From an uncultured Verrucomicrobiae bacterium (GTDB taxonomy: Bacteria; Verrucomicrobiota; Verrucomicrobiia; Verrucomicrobiales; DEV007), in contig CALDKL010000084.1 in NCBI GenBank assembly GCA_937898895.1, forward strand, positions 1 to 7,609: 7,609 nt of DNA, in the 5' to 3' direction. A program made the position numbers and the translations under genes. The notes beneath the pieces are model-generated. The model ran no database searches. It saw only the letters and a program-made list of their open reading frames with translations, and was not told the origin of the DNA. This document shows positions 1 through 6,330 of the stretch, piece after piece. Numbering within the stretch: position 1 is the stretch's first letter; each line of letters begins with the position of its first letter.

Positions 1-186
1 GACGAAGTCGCCCAGGAAATCGTGCGCCTCTGCTACCTCGGTGACGAGGAGGGACGGGGAGTGCATTTGTTAGGGCCTCTCTCGGGAAAAGTCATCCGCG
101 TCGCCCCGCCCCTGACCATGCCGGTGGCGGAGTTGCAGGAGTATTTCGAGGTGATGCACCGCCTCGCGGCGCGAGTGGGTCGGTGA
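1..186 (+). CDS. C-terminal end of a probable class-III PLP-dependent aminotransferase (partial)
   Basis: Frame 1 is open from the window edge to a TGA at 184-186, giving 61 residues of a protein whose start lies outside. The segment GVHLLGPLSGKVIRVAPPLT followed by an acidic helix (VAELQEYFEVMHRLA) resembles the end of class-III aminotransferases (acetylornithine, 4-aminobutyrate and related enzymes). There a glycine-rich strand leads into an 'IRxxPPL' strand and a final helix beginning with a run of acidic residues. These enzymes move an amino group between an amino acid or amine and a keto acid in the cytoplasm. The PLP lysine and the substrate-determining parts are not in the window, so the substrate cannot be named. 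The gene converges on ilvD, with 220 bases between the two stops. The family call rests on this short tail alone and is moderately secure. Confidence 0.55.
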   Translation, partial: DEVAQEIVRLCYLGDEEGRGVHLLGPLSGKVIRVAPPLTMPVAELQEYFEVMHRLAARVGR

Positions 187-201
187 GGGTTCCCATCCCC
201 A

Positions 202-233
202 GAGCCGTCTTCACCGCCGTCTCAACACGGCTC
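202..233 (+). terminator. Hairpin just after the aminotransferase stop (weak terminator candidate)
   Basis: GAGCCGT at 202-208 pairs perfectly with ACGGCTC at 227-233, a 7-bp GC-rich stem with an 18-base loop, starting 15 bases after the TGA of the plus-strand gene. The position suits a transcription end. However, no T tract follows on the plus strand (the next bases are GACGCTTCGG), so it is not a standard intrinsic terminator. It could act in a Rho-dependent or 3'-stabilising way, or be chance in GC-rich DNA. It shares base 227 with the 220-284 inverted repeat, so the two cannot form fully at once. Confidence 0.3.
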
Positions 234-284
234 GACGCTTCGGGGGGAACCTGTCCCCATCGAGGTGGAGGCCGCTTGTTGAGA
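220..284. repeat. 8-bp inverted repeat enclosing a smaller GGGGA/TCCCC hairpin
   Basis: TCTCAACA at 220-227 is the exact reverse complement of TGTTGAGA at 277-284. The 49-base interval contains GGGGA (244-248) opposite TCCCC (254-258) with a 5-base loop. Both structures can form in RNA from either strand. The outer stem competes with the 202-233 hairpin for base 227. No function is evident beyond a possible part in ending the two convergent transcripts. Confidence 0.35.
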
Positions 285-299
285 TGGGCGCGCTGACTC

Positions 300-362
300 A
301 AAAAAAGAGCCCCCCGTGTTCATCTCGGAGTTCCCTCGGAAAGACGACGAGCGAAACACGGG
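300..362 (-). terminator. Candidate intrinsic terminator downstream of ilvD
   Basis: Read on the minus strand, CCCGTGTT (362-355) pairs perfectly over 8 bp with AACACGGG (320-313), followed by GGGCTC and then seven T residues (306-300). Inside the loop CTCG (351-348) can pair with CGAG (327-324) across a 3x3 internal loop, extending the structure. It lies 45 bases beyond the ilvD stop codon, where a terminator is expected between convergent genes. Two features weaken the call: the loop is long (34 bases) and six bases separate the stem from the T tract, where tight terminators have none or few. Confidence 0.45.
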
Positions 363-406
363 AGATTGACGCACGGATGTGGCGGGACGCCGCCTCTACA
401 CTATCC

Positions 407-2134
407 TCACAAATTCCCATCCGTCACCGCCCCTTCCGAGGCGGAAGCGGCGAGCTTTGCGAATTTCGCGAGGACGCCGTGGGTGTAGCGCGGTTTGGGC
501 TGCTTCCAGGCTTTCTTGCGGGCAGCCATCTCCTTCGCGGAAACGTGCAGGGTCATCTCGCGCTTCTCGGCGTCGATGGAAATTTCGTCGCCGTTTTTCA
601 CCAAGGCGAGCGGACCGCCCACAAAGGCCTCGGGCGTGATGTGGCCGATGACAAAACCATGGCTGCCTCCGGAAAAACGACCATCGGTGATCAGTGCCAC
701 ATCCTTGCCGAGGCCCGCCCCCATGATCGCCCCGGTGGGTCCGAGCATCTCGCGCATCCCAGGGCCGCCCTTGGGCCCTTCCATGCGGATGACGACCACG
801 TCGCCCTTCTTGATCTTGCCACCGAGGATGGCCTTCATGGCAAGCTCCTCGGAATCGAACACCCGGGCCTTTCCGGTGAAGGACAGGCCCTCCTTGCCCG
901 AGATCTTCGCCACCGCCCCGCCGGGGGCGAGGTTGCCGTAGAGAATGACGAGGTGGCCGTTTTTCTTGATCGGATTCTTGAGCGACCGGATGATGTCCTG
1001 GTGTTTCGGGTAGGGCTTCACCTTCGCGAGATTCTGCGCCATGGTCCGGCCCGTGACGGTCATGCAGTCGCCGTGGAGGAGACCGGCATCGAGGAGCATC
1101 TTCATCAGGGGTAGCGTCCCGCCGATCTCGACGAGTTTCATCATCACGTATTTGCCGCTCGGCTTGAGGTCGGCAAGCACGGGAACCCGTTTCCCGACGC
1201 GGGTGAAGTCGTCGATGGTGATTTTCACGCCCGCCGCGCTGGCCATCGCGATGAGGTGGAGCACCGCGTTGGTCGATCCTCCGAGCGCGGTCACCACGGT
1301 GATCGCGTTCTCGAAGGCTTTCTTGGTCATGATATCGCGGGGCCGGATGTTCAGGTTGATCAGATTCACCACCGCAGCACCGGCGTCGAAGCAATCCATC
1401 TTTTTCTCGTCACCCACCGCTGCCTGAGCCGAACTGTTCGGCAGGCTCATGCCGAGGGCTTCGATCGCGCTCGCCATCGTGTTGGCGGTGTACATGCCCC
1501 CGCAGGATCCCGGCCCGGGGATGGCACTGGCGGTGACGCCATCGAGTTGCGCATCGCTGATCTTGCCCGCGCTGTGTTTTCCGATGGCTTCAAAGACGGA
1601 GACGATGTCCACATCCTCACCTTCGTGACAGCCGGGTTTGATGGTCCCCCCGTAGACGAATACCCCAGGGCGATTGAGCCGTGCGATAGCCATGATGCAA
1701 CCGGGCATGTTCTTGTCGCATCCGCCGATGGCGACGATACCGTCCATACCCTCGCAGCCTACCACCGTCTCGATCGAGTCGGCGATGACCTCGCGGCTCA
1801 CGAGCGAGTATTTCATGCCTTCGGTGCCCATCGAGATGCCGTCGGAAATCGTGATCGTATTGAACTCGACGGCCTTTCCCCCGGCGGCATTCACGCCCTT
1901 GACCGACTCCTTGGCGAGGGCGTCGATGTGCATGTTGCAGGGCGTCACCATGCTCCAGGTCGAAGCCACTCCGACGATGGACTTCCTGAAGTCATCGTTC
2001 GAGAAGCCAACCGGAAAGAGCATGGCGCGGCTCGCGGCGCGATCCGGTCCATCGAGCATGATGCCGGAGAACTGGCGGTGGGCAGACTTGGCGGATTTCT
2101 TCGGGGACCTGGAAGTGGACGGAGTCTTGGGCAT
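407..2134 (-). CDS. ilvD: Dihydroxy-acid dehydratase, probably [2Fe-2S] type
   Basis: The 575-residue product matches the full length of IlvD, which converts 2,3-dihydroxy-isovalerate and 2,3-dihydroxy-3-methylvalerate to the 2-keto acid precursors of valine/leucine and isoleucine, in the cytoplasm. Signature 1 is CDKNMPGC at residues 139-146; its lysine 141 is the carbamylated Mg ligand in the family. Signature 2 is ALITDGRFSGGS at 480-491. Three candidate cluster cysteines are C66 (in TPCN), C139 and C211 (in GSCGG). The TPCN form, rather than the PGH found in E. coli IlvD, points to the oxygen-tolerant [2Fe-2S] subgroup; that assignment is inference. The C-terminus ends in the family-typical SASEGAVTD. 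The ATG at 2134 is chosen because conserved sequence (KSAHRQFSG, then RAASRAML) begins by about residue 16; the first 20 residues are basic and variable. No Shine-Dalgarno sequence precedes it (CAACCCGACCCTGTC). It lies 240 bases after the acyl-CoA dehydrogenase on the same strand. Confidence 0.97.
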   Translation of the reverse strand: MPKTPSTSRSPKKSAKSAHRQFSGIMLDGPDRAASRAMLFPVGFSNDDFRKSIVGVASTWSMVTPCNMHIDALAKESVKGVNAAGGKAVEFNTITISDGISMGTEGMKYSLVSREVIADSIETVVGCEGMDGIVAIGGCDKNMPGCIMAIARLNRPGVFVYGGTIKPGCHEGEDVDIVSVFEAIGKHSAGKISDAQLDGVTASAIPGPGSCGGMYTANTMASAIEALGMSLPNSSAQAAVGDEKKMDCFDAGAAVVNLINLNIRPRDIMTKKAFENAITVVTALGGSTNAVLHLIAMASAAGVKITIDDFTRVGKRVPVLADLKPSGKYVMMKLVEIGGTLPLMKMLLDAGLLHGDCMTVTGRTMAQNLAKVKPYPKHQDIIRSLKNPIKKNGHLVILYGNLAPGGAVAKISGKEGLSFTGKARVFDSEELAMKAILGGKIKKGDVVVIRMEGPKGGPGMREMLGPTGAIMGAGLGKDVALITDGRFSGGSHGFVIGHITPEAFVGGPLALVKNGDEISIDAEKREMTLHVSAKEMAARKKAWKQPKPRYTHGVLAKFAKLAASASEGAVTDGNL

Positions 2135-2374
2135 GACAGGGTCGGGTTGAGAGAGGGGAAAGATGGCGGAGAAAGCTGCCGGATGAAAATGAAATTTTGC
2201 CCGGAATCAGACTCCGAAAACCTCTCGCAGCCAGAATCACAGAAACATCACCCATGCCATGAACCAGCCGGAGAGGATCGCGCCGATGCGATTCAATCCG
2301 CCGTCGCGACTATCGGGAGGTCGCATTCTCTGGCCCGGTCACCCAGGCTTCCGCTCGCGTTCCCTCCTCCCTCA
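2135..2374 (-). other. Intergenic gap upstream of ilvD, no convincing gene or terminator
   Basis: These 240 bases separate the acyl-CoA dehydrogenase stop from the ilvD start. I see no family-like coding sequence on either strand. A 6-bp inverted repeat, GGGAGG (2371-2366 on the minus strand) with CCTCCC (2320-2315), lies just after the stop but has no T tract. A short hairpin CGGAGT/ATTCCG occupies 2202-2216. An AT-rich patch near 2185-2198 (minus-strand AAAATTTCATTTT) stands out from the GC-rich surroundings and is the likeliest place for an ilvD promoter element, but I cannot match a -35/-10 pair with confidence. The length leaves room for an ilvD promoter and leader. Confidence 0.4.
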
Positions 2375-4261
2375 TCAACTCCCGCTTCCGCCAAAGGATG
2401 TGTCGTCCCGGCGCACGTTCCCGATCATCTGTTTCGCCAGTCGCCCGCCTTCCGAATCCGCGTTCCGGCGCAGCTCCCGGAAGAGCCGATCCACCTTCAT
2501 CATCGACTGCCTGCCAAAACAGTGCACCGTCGCCACGAGGTCACTGCGCTCGCCCTTGCCGGCTGCAACGAGTTGCCCGGCATAGGCGATCGCCGCCGTG
2601 AGGGCAAAAAGCTCTGCCCCGATTTCGACAAACCGACCGAGGAGAACCTGCTTTTTCTCCAGCTTCGGGCCATAGCGCAGCATGGCGTGGAAGAGGCTGC
2701 GGGCGAGACGTTTGCTGTGCGCACGAACGCGACGCGAATCGGGTCGAAATTCGCTCAGCACACTGCCTTCACCCCGCAGGGTCGGCAGCCACAGCGCCGG
2801 ATACCAGCGCCCGTAAAACCACGCCGAGCGAGCGGCGGCCCAGAGGCGCACTTTCATCGGCAGGGTCGCGTTGAGGATCGGGCCTCCCATCTTCAGATGT
2901 GCATCGAGAGCCTCGCGGGCGATAAGCAGGCGCATGATCTCGCTCGAACCCTCAAAGATCGTATTGATGCGGCTGTCGCGGACGAAACGTTCGACCGGCA
3001 CCGGCTCCTCTCCGCGAGCGGTGAGGGAAGCGGCCGTTTCGTATCCGCGCCCTCCGCGGATCTGCATGGTGTCGTTGACGATCTCCCATCCGCGCTCGCT
3101 GCCCCACATCTTCGCGAAAGCCGCCTCGATGCGGATGTCGGCCTTCTTGTCGCGGTCGACCAGCAGAGACACGTAGCGCACCATTGCCTCCATTGCGAAA
3201 GTCTCGGCCTTCATCGTCGCCAGTTTCCGGGAAATGGCTTCGTGGTGCGCCACGGGTGATCCCCACTGCACCCGCGTGGTGGCCCAGTCCGTCGACCAGC
3301 CGAGGCAACGTTTTGCCATGCCGACACAGGCGGCGGGCAGGGTGATGCGCCCGGTATTGAGTGTGGTGAGGGCGACCTTCAGGCCCCGCCCTTCCCCGAG
3401 GACCAGATTCTCCCGGGGGATCCTGACATTCGTAAATTGGATCACCGCGTTGTAAAGGGCGCGCAGCCCCATGAAGCGGCATCGATGCGTCACCGCGACG
3501 CCGGGTGCGTTCATTTCAACGAGAAAGGCACTGATCTTCGGGTGGTTCGGAGGCGAGTCGGCCATACGCGCCATCACGATGATGACTCCCGCCTTCACTC
3601 CGTTGGTACACCAGAGCTTGCCCCCGTTGATGACGTACTCGCCGGCAGCGGCGTCGAAAGCGGCCGTCGTTTCCATCCGCGCCGGATCCGATCCGACATT
3701 CGGTTCGGTAAGGGCAAAGGCCGAGATTTCCCCCTTTGCGCAACGAGGGAGGAATCTGCGTTTCTGTTCCTCCGTGCCGAAAACCAGCAGCGGCTGCGGC
3801 ACACCGATGGACTGGTGTGCGGAGAGCAGGGCGGTGAGATTGCCGCAGTGCGAGCCGAGCAGCATTGCGGTGCGCGAGTAGTTCATCTGGGAGAGCCCGA
3901 GTCCGCCGTATTCCCGCGGAATCTTGATTCCGAAAGCACCCAGGCCGGCCAATCCCGCGATCACCGTTTCGGGGATCTCCCCGCTCCGGTCGATTTCATC
4001 GGGATCGACCTCGTTTTCGAGAAAGCGGTTGAGACGCGCGAGGAAGGCATCCCCCTGATCCTCGTCCTCATCCGATTGGACGGGAAAGGGCAGAATCGCA
4101 TCAAAGCGCGGGTGCCCCATGAACAGCGAGCCTCCGAAACTTCCGCCCGCTTCGGCCTGGACACGGGCGTCCTCGGCCAGCTCGAGCGAGGCCCGTTCCG
4201 CCGGGGCCATTTTCGAGGTGTCGATCACGGGGGTGGGTTTGTCAGGAAGTCCGGTCTTCAT
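2375..4261 (-). CDS. VLCAD-like acyl-CoA dehydrogenase with long C-terminal extension
   Basis: This 628-residue flavoenzyme should catalyse the first beta-oxidation step, alpha,beta-dehydrogenation of acyl-CoA with electrons passed to ETF. The order is a variable N-terminal stretch (1-60), helical N-domain (about 65-180), beta-domain opening with ALTEPNVGSD (183-192), catalytic helical domain (about 290-450), and a C-terminal extension (455-628). Signature 2 is QIRGGRGY (400-407). The catalytic glutamate is E437 in the IFEGSSEI motif, the position used by MCAD and VLCAD. Classic short- and medium-chain enzymes are about 380-400 residues, so the extension places this with the VLCAD/ACAD9-type long enzymes and suggests long-chain substrates. 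An insertion of about ten residues (near 411-421) separates GRGY from the VERFVRD motif. The ATG at 4261 overlaps the fadJ stop as ATGA; Met18 (4210) is an alternative start. No Shine-Dalgarno sequence is visible, so translation is probably coupled to fadJ. Confidence 0.94.
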   Translation of the reverse strand: MKTGLPDKPTPVIDTSKMAPAERASLELAEDARVQAEAGGSFGGSLFMGHPRFDAILPFPVQSDEDEDQGDAFLARLNRFLENEVDPDEIDRSGEIPETVIAGLAGLGAFGIKIPREYGGLGLSQMNYSRTAMLLGSHCGNLTALLSAHQSIGVPQPLLVFGTEEQKRRFLPRCAKGEISAFALTEPNVGSDPARMETTAAFDAAAGEYVINGGKLWCTNGVKAGVIIVMARMADSPPNHPKISAFLVEMNAPGVAVTHRCRFMGLRALYNAVIQFTNVRIPRENLVLGEGRGLKVALTTLNTGRITLPAACVGMAKRCLGWSTDWATTRVQWGSPVAHHEAISRKLATMKAETFAMEAMVRYVSLLVDRDKKADIRIEAAFAKMWGSERGWEIVNDTMQIRGGRGYETAASLTARGEEPVPVERFVRDSRINTIFEGSSEIMRLLIAREALDAHLKMGGPILNATLPMKVRLWAAARSAWFYGRWYPALWLPTLRGEGSVLSEFRPDSRRVRAHSKRLARSLFHAMLRYGPKLEKKQVLLGRFVEIGAELFALTAAIAYAGQLVAAGKGERSDLVATVHCFGRQSMMKVDRLFRELRRNADSEGGRLAKQMIGNVRRDDTSFGGSGS

Positions 4262-6330
4262 TGGTGTGTTGGTTGGGAAAAAGGCGATGGAATCTTTGCG
4301 CGAGATCCGTCCTCTGCGAGAGGTCCGCCGCGGAACGGGGCGTATCCGATTCCGAGAATGAGGGCGAGATTGATGGTGTCGGCATCGCGGACAATGCCCT
4401 CCTCGAGACATCGTTTCGATTCTTCGACAATCCGGTGGTTGAGCCGCTCCGACAGGGTGGCTTTGTCAGGGGTTTCGAGGGGTCGATTGGCGAAGACCAC
4501 AGGCACCTCCCTGCCGCGATCGTAGCGGTAAAATCCACGCCCCCCCTTCCGGCCCAGTTGGCCGGAGCAGGCCAGGTCCGCAAGGAGGCGGGGCGGAGCG
4601 AAGCGGTCCCCGAAGGCCGTTCCCATCGTCGCGGCGACATGCATCGCGACATCGAGCCCGATCTCATCGAGGAGGCGAAGCGGCCCCATCGGCATGCCAA
4701 ACGCAAGCATCGCCTCGTCGATCCAGCCGACCGGGATACCCGATTCCGCCATCCTTCCCGCCTCGATGAGATAGGGCATCAGAATCCGATTGACGAGAAA
4801 GCCAGGGGAGTCCTTCACCACCACGGGCGTCTTGCCGAGCGATCGCACGAAAGCGAGCGCCCTTTCTACCACCTCCGGAGTCGTGAGGTCCGTGGCAATG
4901 ATTTCGACCAGCTTCATGCGACTGACCGGATTGAAGAAGTGGAGCCCGATGACGCGTTCCGGATGGGTCACTCCCCCGGCTGCGGCAATCTCCGTCACTG
5001 ACAAGGCCGAGGTATTCGTCGCGAGAATCGTTTCGGGCAAAGTGCGCGTGCAGAGGTCCGCGAAGAGACGCTTCTTCACCGCGAGATCCTCGACCACTGC
5101 CTCGACGACGAGGTCGCATCGGAGCATCGGAACGCGATCTGCCGTCGGCAGAATCAGATCGAGCTTTCTTCCGGCTTCGTGGTGGGAAACGAGCCCTCGG
5201 TTTACAGCTTCATCGAAACGTCTCGCCAGTGCCTTCATCCCTGCCGCGACACGGGCGGGATCGAGGTCGGAAAGAATGACGGGAACCCCTCGCGAAGCGA
5301 AGCACTGCGCGATCCCGGCACCCATGACCCCCGCGCCGATCACGGAGGTGTGCTCGACAGCGGCGAGCGACGGCCCAAGCGCCTCCGGATTGGGGTGATC
5401 GTGTTTCGCTTTCTCCTGAAGGAAGAACAATCGGATCAGGTTCCTCGCCGCCGGTGTTTCCGAGAGTCGCACAAATGCCTCTCTCTCGCGGTCAAAGGAT
5501 CGATCCAAATTTGTCGAGGCGATCCGGCAACCTCTTCCCACAACCGCAAGGGCTTCGAGCGGAGCGGGATAGTGCCCACGCGTCTTTTTCATCAGATTCC
5601 GTTTCGTGAGGGCACGGATCACCGCTGCCGAGAGCGGGTTGTTGGTGAGGAAAAACGACTTCCGCCTCGGTGCAGATTCGCCCAGGAGATCGAGGGCACG
5701 GGCCTTCAATCGTTCTTTCGGAACGACTTCGTCGACGAGCCCGATCCGTTTCGCTGGTTGGGCCGAAACTCGTTTTCCCTTGAGAATCAGATCGAGCGCC
5801 TTTGGCAGACCGATCAATCGCGGCAGACGTGTCGATCCGCCCCAGGCGGGGAGCAGTCCGAGCCGAGTCTCGGGCAGGCCGAGGAGAGTCGCGGAATCGT
5901 CGGAGGCAAGACGTCGGTCGCAGGCGAGAGCCAACTCGAGGCCACCGCCGAGGCAGGCTCCGTGGATGGCTGCGACGGTCGGCACTCCGAGCGAGGCAAG
6001 CGTGGAAAAAACCACCTGCCCCTGCCTCACGACCGCATCGAGCGCTTCGCCCCGGAGCTTGCCGAGCGATTCGAGGTCGGCCCCGGCGAGGAAGGTGGAT
6101 GGTTTGGCGCTGAGAAAGATCACGCCCTTTGCCTCCAGGCGCGTCACCGCACGCAGTGCTGCCTCCAGCTCTGCGAGCAGGGCATGATCGATGAGATTGA
6201 TCGCTTTGTCAGGATTGTCGAAGGTGATCAGGGCGACATCGGAGACCAACTCGAGGTGAAGTCGACGCTTCGCCGAAGGGCGGCGGAGGGGAGGATTCGA
6301 TCCGGTAGCGGGGGAGATCGAGGCGATCAT
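4258..6330 (-). CDS. fadJ: FadJ-like enoyl-CoA hydratase / 3-hydroxyacyl-CoA dehydrogenase fusion, shortened C-terminus
   Basis: This 690-residue multifunctional alpha subunit should hydrate trans-2-enoyl-CoA and oxidise L-3-hydroxyacyl-CoA with NAD. The hydratase domain (about 22-215) has the oxyanion motif FLAGADL (80-86) and both catalytic glutamates, E132 (GGGLEL) and E154 (LPETRLG). HGACLGGGLELALAC closely matches E. coli FadJ as I remember it. A helical linker (216-325) leads to the NAD-binding domain with VIGAGVMGAG (330-339), acidic D355, S441 in NTS, and the H464/E476 dyad spaced 12 apart as in human SCHAD. The first C-terminal dehydrogenase domain (about 507-605) carries N514 in LVNRI. 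The second runs from about 625 to FRGGPL (666-671), then a 19-residue tail unlike the family; FadJ continues for roughly 40-60 further residues. FadB has 729 and FadJ 714 residues. The ATG overlaps the thiolase stop as ATGA, and its stop overlaps the dehydrogenase start in the same way. FadB is the alternative name. Confidence 0.93.
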   Translation of the reverse strand: MIASISPATGSNPPLRRPSAKRRLHLELVSDVALITFDNPDKAINLIDHALLAELEAALRAVTRLEAKGVIFLSAKPSTFLAGADLESLGKLRGEALDAVVRQGQVVFSTLASLGVPTVAAIHGACLGGGLELALACDRRLASDDSATLLGLPETRLGLLPAWGGSTRLPRLIGLPKALDLILKGKRVSAQPAKRIGLVDEVVPKERLKARALDLLGESAPRRKSFFLTNNPLSAAVIRALTKRNLMKKTRGHYPAPLEALAVVGRGCRIASTNLDRSFDREREAFVRLSETPAARNLIRLFFLQEKAKHDHPNPEALGPSLAAVEHTSVIGAGVMGAGIAQCFASRGVPVILSDLDPARVAAGMKALARRFDEAVNRGLVSHHEAGRKLDLILPTADRVPMLRCDLVVEAVVEDLAVKKRLFADLCTRTLPETILATNTSALSVTEIAAAGGVTHPERVIGLHFFNPVSRMKLVEIIATDLTTPEVVERALAFVRSLGKTPVVVKDSPGFLVNRILMPYLIEAGRMAESGIPVGWIDEAMLAFGMPMGPLRLLDEIGLDVAMHVAATMGTAFGDRFAPPRLLADLACSGQLGRKGGRGFYRYDRGREVPVVFANRPLETPDKATLSERLNHRIVEESKRCLEEGIVRDADTINLALILGIGYAPFRGGPLAEDGSRAKIPSPFSQPTHQ

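Noticed and set aside
92..301. 69-codon minus-strand frame between the aminotransferase and ilvD
   Set aside because: It overlaps the end of the plus-strand gene and the hairpin-rich spacer, is Pro/Arg-rich and has no recognisable similarity.
2202..2216. Hairpin CGGAGT-CTG-ATTCCG as a terminator of the beta-oxidation operon
   Set aside because: The stem is short with a G-T pair, and on the minus strand it is followed by GGCAAAA rather than a T tract; it also sits 160 bases past the stop.
1992..2255. 87-codon minus-strand frame starting upstream of ilvD
   Set aside because: More than half overlaps ilvD in another frame, and it shows no domain or ribosome binding site.
2237..2260. Seven-codon minus-strand reading frame (MAWVMFL) as an ilvD attenuation leader peptide
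   Set aside because: It lacks a ribosome binding site, has no run of Ile, Leu or Val codons, and no terminator/antiterminator pair with a T tract follows it.
1256..3259. 667-codon open frame on the plus strand, antisense to ilvD and the acyl-CoA dehydrogenase
   Set aside because: It lies opposite two clear gene families, runs across the gap between them, shows no recognisable domain and has the Arg/His/Asp-rich composition of an antisense shadow in GC-rich DNA. The same applies to 284-1114, 3437-4525 and 5179-6348 on the plus strand.
4262..4411. In-frame N-terminal extension of the acyl-CoA dehydrogenase to an ATG at 4411
   Set aside because: The extra 50 residues are Arg-rich, overlap the FadJ-like coding sequence and do not resemble the family; the ATG at 4261 forms an ATGA overlap like the preceding gene pair.
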